A stretch of DNA of 64,000 bases from Flavobacterium sp. LPB0248 (GTDB lineage: Bacteria > Bacteroidota > Bacteroidia > Flavobacteriales > Flavobacteriaceae): positions 1,922,001 to 1,986,000 of the forward strand of contig NZ_CP058246.1 in assembly GCF_013388355.1 (NCBI RefSeq), given 5' to 3'. Shown here one piece after another: positions 44,311-52,288 of the stretch (the first letter of the stretch is position 1; each line of letters starts with the position of its first letter). The position numbers and the translations under genes are program-made. Below the pieces are notes generated by a model. That model was not told the DNA's origin, made no database searches, and saw only the letters and a program-made list of their open reading frames with translations.

Positions 44311-44432
44311 TTTTTCTGCCACGAATTCACGAATTTTCTTTTTTAAATATTTTATCTAATATTATTCGAATTAATTCGAATAAATAATCGCAAAGATTTT
44401 AAAAGAAAATTCGTGAATTCGTGGCAGAAAAA
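44311..44432. repeat. Long hairpin element, copy A (32-bp perfect arms)
   Basis: The left arm 44311-44342 (begins TTTTTCTGCCACGAATTC) is the exact complement of 44401-44432, with a 58-base interior containing CGAATTAATTCG. A second copy in the same orientation lies at 45171-45320, so the two bracket the oxygenase gene. Confidence 0.8.
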
Positions 44433-44452
44433 AAATCTCTATCTAAATTACT

Positions 44453-45166
44453 ATGCAAAATATACAATCCAAAATTGCTTCTCAAGACTGGGAAAGCATC
44501 ACTGAATCTATGCACGAAAATGGATTTGCAATTATTCCAAAAGTGCTAAATAACGAGCAATGCGAAGACTTAAAATTCGATTATGACAATCCATCCATAT
44601 ACCGAAAAACAGTTGTAATGGAACGCTACCGATTTGGTTTGGGCGAATACAAATATTTCAATTATCCGCTTCCAGATTTAATTCAAAATATACGTTCTTC
44701 GATTTATCCTAAATTAGCTCCAATTGCAAATGCTTGGATGAGAGCTTTAAATATTGATACTGTTTTTCCAATCAAACATGAAGATTTACTAAAACAATGT
44801 CATGACAATAATCAGCTGAAGGCTACCGTTTTAATTCTAAAATATGGCAAAAGTGGCTTTAATACTTTGCATCAGGATTTATATGGAGATGTTTATTTTC
44901 CTATTCAGATTGTACTTTTTTTAAACGAACCTGATGAAGACTTTACTGGCGGTGAATTTGTTCTAACGCAGCAAACTCCAAGAGCACAATCTAAAGCGAT
45001 TGTCTTAAAACCTAAAAAAGGAGATATTCTAGTTTTTACAACCAATTTCAGACCTGTAAAAGGTACAAAAGGCTATTATCGTGTAAATATGAAACATGGT
45101 GTAAGCGAAGTGCATTCGGGTGAAAGGTATACGTTGGGAATTATTTTTCATGATGCCCTTTCGTGA
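44453..45166 (+). CDS. 2OG-Fe(II) oxygenase of the Oxygenase-NA type (alkylation repair)
   Basis: A 237-residue iron/2-oxoglutarate oxygenase. The iron ligands are visible as LHQDLYGD (H-x-D) and the distal MKHGVS histidine, with GERYTLGIIFHD giving the 2OG-binding arginine. FTGGEFVLTQQ and GTKGYYRVNMKHG match the family Pfam calls Oxygenase-NA, proposed to act on damaged DNA. Its position between AraC-Ogt and AlkB supports that. It is bracketed by two direct copies of a long hairpin element. Confidence 0.87.
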   Translation: MQNIQSKIASQDWESITESMHENGFAIIPKVLNNEQCEDLKFDYDNPSIYRKTVVMERYRFGLGEYKYFNYPLPDLIQNIRSSIYPKLAPIANAWMRALNIDTVFPIKHEDLLKQCHDNNQLKATVLILKYGKSGFNTLHQDLYGDVYFPIQIVLFLNEPDEDFTGGEFVLTQQTPRAQSKAIVLKPKKGDILVFTTNFRPVKGTKGYYRVNMKHGVSEVHSGERYTLGIIFHDALS

Positions 45167-45170
45167 ATAT

Positions 45171-45320
45171 TTTTTTCCGCCACGACCCGAGTGATAGCGA
45201 ACGGACGAAGTAATTCACGAATTATTCTTTTACATACTTTATCTGATATTATTAGAATTAATTCGAATAAATAATCGCAAAGATTTTAAAAAGAAAATTC
45301 ATGAATTCGTGGCGAAAAAA
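45171..45320. repeat. Long hairpin element, copy B (interrupted left arm)
   Basis: Related to copy A over its whole right half (ATAAATAATCGCAAAGATTT, then GAATTCGTGGC). In the left arm about 26 bases (CCCGAGTGATAGCGAACGGA and on) interrupt the palindrome after CGCCACGA. An in-frame ATG at 45301 lies within its right arm and is not a likely start codon. Confidence 0.75.
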
Positions 45321-45342
45321 CACAAAACAAAACACAAAACAA

Positions 45343-45588
45343 ATGCTTCAACATAGCAAAATAACCGATTCAGATCTTCGAAATAAAATTAAAAAAGGCG
45401 AAATTTGTTTCGGTGGCAACCAGAAATTAAAAATCTATGGAACACTTAAATGTTCTTCGGGAAAAAGAATGAAACGAGAAAATCGTGTCTTCTTTTCTTC
45501 TGAAGTAGATGCCTCTCAAAATGGTTTCAGACCTTGCGGTCACTGCATGAAATCAGAATATCAAAAATGGAAAAATGGACTTATTTAA
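45343..45588 (+). CDS. Stand-alone Ada zinc-binding domain protein
   Basis: An 81-residue protein (start ATG at 45343) equal to the N-terminal domain of Ada: GEICFGGNQKLKIYGTLKCSSGKRM, NRVFF and GFRPCGHC give the four cysteines. In E. coli this domain takes methyl groups from DNA phosphotriesters and thereby activates Ada. One difference from many Ada domains is the first ligand region. Here it is separate from the AraC-Ogt part, 1 kb upstream. It overlaps alkB by 14 bases. Confidence 0.85.
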   Translation: MLQHSKITDSDLRNKIKKGEICFGGNQKLKIYGTLKCSSGKRMKRENRVFFSSEVDASQNGFRPCGHCMKSEYQKWKNGLI

Positions 45589-46183
45589 TCCTCAAACAGA
45601 CGAAACAACTAATCTGCTTCCAAAAGATGGAACGGTGAATTATTATGGAAAATTATTTTCGAGAACAGAAGCCGACTTTTACCGTGATGTTTTACTAAAT
45701 ACAATCGAATGGAAGAATGATGAAGCGATAATCTTTGGAAAACTAATCCTTACGAAAAGAAAAGTTGCATGGTACGGCGATCAGGAATTTGAATATACTT
45801 ATTCGAATACAACAAAAAAAGCTTTGCCTTGGACGCCTGAACTTTTGAAACTAAAAAAAATCATTGAAGAAAAAACCGGTGAAACTTTCAATTCCTGTCT
45901 ACTAAATTTATATCATACTGGAGAAGAAGGAATGGCTTGGCACAGCGATGCCGAAAAAGATTTAAAGAAAAATGGCGCAATTGGCTCTGTGAGTTTTGGT
46001 GCCGAACGTAAATTTGCTTTCAAACATAAAGAATCAAAAGAAACAGTGTCTATAATTTTGGAACATGGAAGTTTATTGGTTATGAAAGATGAAACGCAAA
46101 CGTATTGGCTTCACAGACTTCCTCCAACAAAAACTACACAAAAAGCGAGGGTTAATTTGACTTTTAGAACAATTGTGAGATAG
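45575..46183 (+). CDS. alkB: Alkylated DNA repair dioxygenase AlkB
   Basis: A 202-residue dioxygenase that removes 1-methyladenine and 3-methylcytosine damage oxidatively. The HxD motif is WHSDAEKD, the distal histidine is in WLHRLPP, and the RxNxxxR motif is RVNLTFR. It resembles the ALKBH2/3-like bacterial branch. Its start overlaps the Ada-domain gene, so the two are one transcription unit. Confidence 0.93.
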   Translation: MDLFNPQTDETTNLLPKDGTVNYYGKLFSRTEADFYRDVLLNTIEWKNDEAIIFGKLILTKRKVAWYGDQEFEYTYSNTTKKALPWTPELLKLKKIIEEKTGETFNSCLLNLYHTGEEGMAWHSDAEKDLKKNGAIGSVSFGAERKFAFKHKESKETVSIILEHGSLLVMKDETQTYWLHRLPPTKTTQKARVNLTFRTIVR

Positions 46184-46188
46184 CAATT

Positions 46189-46509
46189 TCATTTCTTTTG
46201 TGAAGCCACAGTTTCGTAAGATCGTATCAAGGCATCTTCAAACATTTCGGGTCTCACTCTTGAAAGTTCAACAATTGTCCAGCCTTGTTTTCCCCATTTG
46301 TTTGGAACTTCATAGAAAATCTTTTCGCTTGACGCACAAAAAACCGACTGATCAATTTCATTTAATTTTAAAACGGCATGATTATTTTTTTCGTCAAAAG
46401 TGGCAAAAATCTTCTTTTTGATTCGAAAAGAAGTTTTCTCAAAATGAGGTTCCTCTGTTGCATTTGGAAATGATAACGCTAATTTTCTAAAGGTTTCAAT
46501 TGAAATCAT
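46189..46509 (-). CDS. MmcQ/YjbR family protein
   Basis: A 106-residue protein of the YjbR 'CyaY-like fold' family: FRKLALSFPNATEEPHFEKTSFRI, FATFDEKNNHAVLKL and WTIVELSRV. The family is assumed to bind DNA; its role is not clear. It is convergent with alkB, 5 bases apart. Confidence 0.88.
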   Translation of the reverse strand: MISIETFRKLALSFPNATEEPHFEKTSFRIKKKIFATFDEKNNHAVLKLNEIDQSVFCASSEKIFYEVPNKWGKQGWTIVELSRVRPEMFEDALIRSYETVASQKK

Positions 46510-46535
46510 AACCGTGCATTTTAAATTATTATTTC

Positions 46536-47291
46536 TTACCAGCCTTGATTCAGTCCGTTTTTAAGAACCTCATCGTATTTTTCTTTATCAAAAGAATAAA
46601 GATTTGGAGCTTTATGCGCTACGTTGCTTTTCTTTTCATCAAGTTTGGTAAGGATTCCGATATTGGTTATTTTTCTTAAAAAATTTCGACGATCCAATTT
46701 TTTATCCAAAATCGTTTCGTATAATTTCTGCAATTCTGGAATTGTAAATTTCTCTGGCAATAAATTGTAACCTATTGGCATTAAATTCAATTCGATTCTT
46801 AGAGTATCTAGTGCTTTATCCAGAATTTCGCGATGGTCTAAAATAAGTTCAGGAACTTCTTTGTGGTCAATCCATTCTACTATTTCATGTCGGTTTGCTG
46901 GATTTGGAAGGATTTTCGAAAAATCGACCAAAGCATAATAGCCAATCGTAACAAAACGGCGCATAAGCCATTTTCCTTTTGCTTCCTCAATTTTAAGGTA
47001 TTCCAGCGTTTTTTTATCAAAATGCTGTTTGTTACGATCTACCTTCCCAAAGGTTGCAAATTGTCTTAAAAAAACACCGTCAACACCGGTTCTGCTATTC
47101 AATACTGTGATCGCAGCCGCATCTATATCCTGATCAACTGGGATAAATCCGCCAGGTAAAGACCATTTATTGGCTCGCTCTACTTTAATCAATAAAACTT
47201 TTAATTGATTATCATGAAAACCAAAAATGACGCAATCTATGGAAAGTCCAGGCTGGTAATTTTCGTTATTATCTATAATGTCTTTTAACAT
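46536..47291 (-). CDS. NrtR-like regulator with degenerate Nudix domain
   Basis: A 251-residue protein. The N-terminal 150 residues are a Nudix fold (VLLIKVERANKWSLPGGF), but the catalytic box reads GGFIPVDQDIDAAAITVL and lacks the REUxEE glutamates, so it is unlikely to hydrolyse anything. The C-terminal 90 residues form a winged helix (FTIPELQKLYETILDKKLDRRNFLRKI). This is the plan of NrtR/AraR-type regulators, which in Bacteroidetes control NAD or pentose genes. The effector is unknown. ATG at 47291. Confidence 0.87.
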   Translation of the reverse strand: MLKDIIDNNENYQPGLSIDCVIFGFHDNQLKVLLIKVERANKWSLPGGFIPVDQDIDAAAITVLNSRTGVDGVFLRQFATFGKVDRNKQHFDKKTLEYLKIEEAKGKWLMRRFVTIGYYALVDFSKILPNPANRHEIVEWIDHKEVPELILDHREILDKALDTLRIELNLMPIGYNLLPEKFTIPELQKLYETILDKKLDRRNFLRKITNIGILTKLDEKKSNVAHKAPNLYSFDKEKYDEVLKNGLNQGW

Positions 47292-47573
47292 CAAAAATCT
47301 TTATAAATTCTTTCTTTTAATAACGTTGCAATTTACTCCATTTTTATAAAACTCAAGTGTTTTTATAAAGAGATGATTTTCAATTAAAACAGAAGTGTTT
47401 AAACCACAATTTTAACGAAAATTTAAAATCAAATTTAAAAAAAATAAGTACATTGCGTCATAATAACACATTAAAGATTTTAATTGTTATAATTGAAATC
47501 AAAAGACAAAGAAAAATAATACAAAGCTACCATTTATCTTCAAAGTGAGTGTAGAAATTAAATGTAGAACATC

Positions 47574-47831
47574 ATGAATACCAATACTTTAAAAAATTTT
47601 AATCAAAAGATTAGAAGTAAGATTCTAAATTCTTTTGGGTTTGTTTCTAAAACCTATCTCTTAGAAGCTTCCTTGAAATATAGTGAAGAACAAGAAAGAA
47701 TTTTCAACGAGATGATTGTTGAAACTGATGCAAAAAACAAAAAAGCAAAACAAGAAGCGTTTGACAAAGCTTTGTATGCTTCTTATAAAGGAATTGGCGC
47801 CATGGATTTTGTAAATACTGTTATAAAATAA
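47574..47831 (+). CDS. Small protein of unknown function
   Basis: An 85-residue, mainly helical, charged protein with no signal peptide (YLLEASLKYSEEQERIFNEM; KKAKQEAFDKALYASYKG). I do not recognise it. It stands alone with its own terminator. The 282 bases before it are AT-rich and I see nothing definite in them. Confidence 0.6.
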   Translation: MNTNTLKNFNQKIRSKILNSFGFVSKTYLLEASLKYSEEQERIFNEMIVETDAKNKKAKQEAFDKALYASYKGIGAMDFVNTVIK

Positions 47832-47859
47832 CCTTGTCCCTGTTTATAATTTATAATCC

Positions 47860-47887
47860 GGCCTCACTTTTAGTGAGGCTTTTTTTA
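47860..47887 (+). terminator. Terminator after small protein gene
   Basis: GCCTCACT (47861-47868) and AGTGAGGC (47872-47879), followed by eight T. Confidence 0.92.
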
Positions 47888-47979
47888 TTACAAATTTCAC
47901 ACGATTATAGAAAAAAATGAACTTTTATTAGTTACTTTAGCTGTTTTTAAAGTAAGAATATACACCTGTAAAAAGAATC

Positions 47980-50001
47980 ATGGAAAATATCATTGAATCA
48001 GAAAGTTATAAAATTCAAAAACCAGAAAATTGGGCTCCTTCAATTGATGATCATCAGCTTATTGAATATATAAAAGAATCCGATTTCTCGAATAAACAAG
48101 TTGACGAAGGACGTGATTTCTGCTACTTCTTAGATAAAATTTATTATACAAGCGATACCGAAAACAGCGAATATGCTTGCGTTGCTTATACGCTTAACGA
48201 ACCTTCAAACCTAGAAAGTGCTTCGGTAAGAGATGTTGTTGTCGAAGAAAATGAAACTTATGTTATACATAGAATTAGTGTTTTAAGAGATGGTGTTTTG
48301 ATTGATAAAATTCCAGATACCAAAATTAAAGTTTTGGATAGCGAAAATCAGAGTGAAGGCGGTATTTTGAGCAGTAATAAAAAAGTAAATATTACGATTA
48401 AAGATTTACGCCTTTATGATGTTTTAATTACCGAAGATTCTCGCACAAAGGTTTTTACAGATCGCGATTTTATGAGAAAGGAGTTTCTTAAATATGTGTA
48501 TGTAACGCCAAGTTCTTATTGGGCTTACGGAAAGTATAAGTTTTCTTTTATCAATGATAGAAAAGAAACAATCGCTTACAAACAGACATTCTATAGAGAT
48601 GAAGAGGGAAATGTTATAGCACCCGAAATCAATCACCTGAAAAAAGGAGAGCGTTTTGTTATTGACAAAGAAAATTACATTAACTCTTTTGACGTTAATA
48701 GAGAAATTGCTCCTTTTATTGATTTTGCTACAGATCGTAATTGGATTGATTTATCTAATTACATTTCTCCGCTTTATGAAGAAATATACAATAAAGCTTC
48801 TCTAAAAGAATTTGCTCCAAATCTTGTTGAAAAGCTCGATGCCATTGCAGATCAAGACGAGAAGCTGCAATTTGCGATTGATTATGTACAGAATCATGTG
48901 TATTATGTTTTTAATGCTGACGAAATGAACGGCCACAAACCGCAAGAGCCATCTGTAACTTATGAAAATAAACAAGGCGATTGTAAGGCAAAATCGGTTT
49001 TATTGAAAGTGGTTCTGGATTATATCGATGTTGATTCTTCTGTAGTATTGGTAAACTTTAATTCGGACCATTATATTAAATATTATCTTCCTTCTCTGCT
49101 GACTTTTAATCATGTTATTGTAAAAATTAAACACAAAAGAGAAACGTATTTTGTTGATGCCACCTCAAGAGATGAATTTGGATTGCTTGAAAACCGTGGT
49201 TTTATCTACTTTAAGCATTATTTGGAGGTAAAACCAAATCAGGAATTAGCGATTAAAGAACCGTATAAATTTCCATATTATGGTATAACTGAAAAAGCAG
49301 ATTTCAGTGCTCAAAGTAATATAGGCCAGTTAAAATTGGTTTCGACTTACAAAGGAAATCGTGCCAATTATATGCGTAAATATTTTAAAAACACGAATAA
49401 AAGAGAAATAATTGACAGCTGGAATAATTTCTTATTCTATGCCTTAAATTATTCTAACGACAGAAACGGAACGGATATCAGAACTATTTTTAAAGATGCT
49501 TCAATTGAAATTGTGAGCGATGATAAAAAGCTGAATGAGTTTACGATTCAGTATAACACTTCTGTCGAAAATCCGTATTTTACAGATGCCGAAAAGAATC
49601 GTTTCTTAATGTATTTTGATCGAAATGTGGTTAAAAACTCGGCACGCGATTTTATACACAGCGATGTTTCGTTCTGGCATAATTTTGACAACGAAAAATA
49701 CGAAATCAACTTATCGACAGATCAGAAAATAGATACTCAAGAAAAATATACTATTCAAGAAAGCACTATTACAAATCCATATTTTGATTATACAAGTCGC
49801 AAAAAAGTAACTAAAAATGGTGCTTCTATTTATGTCGATTTTAAACCATTGATCAATTTAGAAATTCCAAGTGAAGATTTTGAAGATTTTAGAAATGCAC
49901 ATCATGAAATCGCAGACAGCAATTATGGAATTGGAATCGATATTATCGAACAAGGCTTAATGAATATGCTTAAATACAGTTTCAAGAAACGACTAAAATA
50001 A
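47980..50001 (+). CDS. DUF3857/transglutaminase-like protein without signal peptide
   Basis: A 673-residue protein. The first 250 residues are beta-rich and DUF3857-like. The transglutaminase core follows with cysteine in KQGDCKAKSVLLKVVLD (about residue 335), histidine in TFNHVIVKI and aspartate in FVDATSRDEFG, an intact triad. The C-terminal 230 residues are beta-rich. Most flavobacterial relatives have a signal peptide; this one starts MENIIESESY and appears cytoplasmic. Substrate unknown. Confidence 0.82.
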   Translation: MENIIESESYKIQKPENWAPSIDDHQLIEYIKESDFSNKQVDEGRDFCYFLDKIYYTSDTENSEYACVAYTLNEPSNLESASVRDVVVEENETYVIHRISVLRDGVLIDKIPDTKIKVLDSENQSEGGILSSNKKVNITIKDLRLYDVLITEDSRTKVFTDRDFMRKEFLKYVYVTPSSYWAYGKYKFSFINDRKETIAYKQTFYRDEEGNVIAPEINHLKKGERFVIDKENYINSFDVNREIAPFIDFATDRNWIDLSNYISPLYEEIYNKASLKEFAPNLVEKLDAIADQDEKLQFAIDYVQNHVYYVFNADEMNGHKPQEPSVTYENKQGDCKAKSVLLKVVLDYIDVDSSVVLVNFNSDHYIKYYLPSLLTFNHVIVKIKHKRETYFVDATSRDEFGLLENRGFIYFKHYLEVKPNQELAIKEPYKFPYYGITEKADFSAQSNIGQLKLVSTYKGNRANYMRKYFKNTNKREIIDSWNNFLFYALNYSNDRNGTDIRTIFKDASIEIVSDDKKLNEFTIQYNTSVENPYFTDAEKNRFLMYFDRNVVKNSARDFIHSDVSFWHNFDNEKYEINLSTDQKIDTQEKYTIQESTITNPYFDYTSRKKVTKNGASIYVDFKPLINLEIPSEDFEDFRNAHHEIADSNYGIGIDIIEQGLMNMLKYSFKKRLK

Positions 50002-50010
50002 TTTTGATAA

Positions 50011-50043
50011 AAAAAACGGGGCTCAAAAAGAAGCCCCGTTTTT
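50011..50043. terminator. Bidirectional terminator; end of PUL operon
   Basis: AACGGGGCT (50015-50023) pairs with AGCCCCGTT (50032-50040), with A-rich and T-rich flanks. It ends both the transglutaminase gene and the minus-strand PUL. Confidence 0.92.
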
Positions 50044-50046
50044 AAT

Positions 50047-52275
50047 TTAATTTACTAATTCAAAATCTGATTTTAATTTAATATCTGCTGATGAAGCTCC
50101 AATCATAACTTCAAAATCTCCTGGTTCAGCAACCCATTCTACTTTATCATTATAGAAAGAAAGCTTCTCCTTATCGATTGTGAATTCGATTGTTTTAGAT
50201 TCTCCTGCATTTAATTTCACTTTTTGAAAATCTTTCAATTCTAAAACTGGTCTTACTACAGAACCAAATTTATCTTTCAAATACAATTGCACTACTTCTT
50301 CTCCAGCAACTTTTCCACTGTTTTTCAATTGGAAAGAAACTTTAATTGTTTCATTGCTTTTTATTTTAGTCGAAGATAATTTCAAACCAGAATAATCAAA
50401 CGTTGTATAGCTTAAACCATATCCAAAAGGATATTTTGGAGAATTTTTCAAATCGATGTAAGCTGAAACATAGTTTGTTGAGTTTTCATCTTTAGCTGGT
50501 CTTCCTGTACTAAAGTGATTGTAATAAATTGGCACCTGCCCTACTTCTCTCGGGAAAGTCATTGGTAGTTTTCCTGACGGATTATAATCTCCAAATAAAA
50601 CATTTGCAATTGCATTTCCAGCTTCAGTTCCTAACCACCAAGTGTAAACAATTGCAGGAACGTTGTCTGCTGTCCAGTTAAAAACTAAAGGTCTTCCAGC
50701 GTTTATTAAAACTACAACTGGTTTTCCTGTTGCCATAACTGCTTTTACTAAATCTTCTTGAACTCCTGGCAAATGCAAGTCACTTCTACTTTTGGCTTCA
50801 CCGCTCATGTCGCGTCTTTCTCCAATACTCAAGATTACAACATCTGCTTGTTTCGCTGTTGCAACAGCTTCTGCAAAACCATCTTTGTTTGTTCCTTCGA
50901 TATCACAACCTTTTGCGTACAATAATTTAGTGTTTTTACCAACTTTGTTTTGCAATCCATCCCATTGCGAAACGATCCATTTATTGTAATCAACTTCTGG
51001 AAGTTCTACAGACCAAAAGCCCATATTCTCTTTGTATTCTTTAACCATTGGTCCAATAAATGCAATTGTTTTTACATTTTTAGAAATTGGCAAAGTCTGA
51101 TTTTCATTCTTTAATAAAACAATACTTTTCTCCGCAACTTCACGAGCTGCTTTTCTGTGTTCCGGATTGTTTAATGCTTTTTCGGCACGTTTTTCATCAG
51201 AATATCTATAAGGATCATCAAATAATCCTAATTCGAATTTCTTGCGAAGAATACGTCTTACCGCATCATCAACCAAATCTATAGAAACCCTGCCTTCTTT
51301 TACTAACTCTGCTAAATTCTTACGGTATGCATTACTTTCCATATCCATATCGCTTCCTGCAGTAATAGCTGAATAAGCAGCTTCTTTAAGGTCTTTAGAA
51401 TAACCATGAGCCACCATTTCTCCAATTGATCCCCAGTCTGAAACTACGAAACCTTGAAAGTTCCATTTCCCTTTTAAGATATCTCTCTGCAAATGCACAT
51501 TTCCAGTTGCTGGAATTCCGTTAATATCATTAAATGAATTCATAAATGTTGCTGCACCAGCATCTAAAGCCGCTTTAAATGGTGGCAAATAGGTTTCCCA
51601 TAACATTCTTTCGCTCATATCTACAGAGTTATAATCTCTTCCTCCAACTCCAGCTCCATAAGCTGCAAAGTGTTTAACGCAGGCCATAACTGAGTTTAAA
51701 TCTCCTAGTTTATTTCCTTGAAAACCTTTTACTCTTGCATAAGCAATTTTAGAACCTAGATAAGTATCTTCTCCTGCTCCTTCCATTACACGTCCCCAAC
51801 GAGGATCGCGGCTAATATCTACCATTGGCGCAAATGTCCAGTGAATTCCGCTTGCTGCAGCTTCTGTTGCTGCAACTCTTGCCGCTAACTCAATTGCTTG
51901 CAAATCCCAACTTGCTGCTTCGGCTAACGGAAGCGGAAAAGTAGTTTTGTAACCATGAATAACATCCTGACCAAATAACAACGGAATTTTAAGTCTTGAC
52001 TGCATCGCCAATTCCTGATATCCTCTGGTATATTTTGTTCCGATTACGTTTAGCATCGAACCGATTAAACCTGCTTTTATTTCAGCTTGTTTGTTTGGGT
52101 TTATTGTAATTGGACCCGTTGCCTGATTATCGCCAGTATATTGATTTAACTGACCAATTTTTTCTTCGATTGTCATTTTCTTCAATAGATCATTGACTTT
52201 CTGATCTATTGTCTGCTGTTGTGCCGACGCTAAAAGCGAAAGCATAAACAGCATAATTGTTGTTGTTTTTCTCAT
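50047..52275 (-). CDS. bglX: GH3 beta-glucosidase (BglX-like)
   Basis: A 742-residue secreted glycosidase (signal peptide MRKTTTIMLFMLSLLASA). The nucleophile is the aspartate in GFVVSDWGSI. The protein then has the GH3 C-terminal alpha/beta domain (GPMVKEYKENMGFWS, INAGRPLVF) and a fibronectin-like domain. It would release glucose from beta-gluco-oligosaccharides in the periplasm. Last gene of the PUL, 13 bases after a GH30 gene. Confidence 0.93.
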   Translation of the reverse strand: MRKTTTIMLFMLSLLASAQQQTIDQKVNDLLKKMTIEEKIGQLNQYTGDNQATGPITINPNKQAEIKAGLIGSMLNVIGTKYTRGYQELAMQSRLKIPLLFGQDVIHGYKTTFPLPLAEAASWDLQAIELAARVAATEAAASGIHWTFAPMVDISRDPRWGRVMEGAGEDTYLGSKIAYARVKGFQGNKLGDLNSVMACVKHFAAYGAGVGGRDYNSVDMSERMLWETYLPPFKAALDAGAATFMNSFNDINGIPATGNVHLQRDILKGKWNFQGFVVSDWGSIGEMVAHGYSKDLKEAAYSAITAGSDMDMESNAYRKNLAELVKEGRVSIDLVDDAVRRILRKKFELGLFDDPYRYSDEKRAEKALNNPEHRKAAREVAEKSIVLLKNENQTLPISKNVKTIAFIGPMVKEYKENMGFWSVELPEVDYNKWIVSQWDGLQNKVGKNTKLLYAKGCDIEGTNKDGFAEAVATAKQADVVILSIGERRDMSGEAKSRSDLHLPGVQEDLVKAVMATGKPVVVLINAGRPLVFNWTADNVPAIVYTWWLGTEAGNAIANVLFGDYNPSGKLPMTFPREVGQVPIYYNHFSTGRPAKDENSTNYVSAYIDLKNSPKYPFGYGLSYTTFDYSGLKLSSTKIKSNETIKVSFQLKNSGKVAGEEVVQLYLKDKFGSVVRPVLELKDFQKVKLNAGESKTIEFTIDKEKLSFYNDKVEWVAEPGDFEVMIGASSADIKLKSDFELVN

Positions 52276-52288
52276 GTGTTTAAGTTGT

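Noticed and set aside
45301..45342. ATG start for the Ada zinc-domain gene within the repeat
   Set aside because: The first 14 codons would be repeat DNA; ATG at 45343 gives the domain without it.
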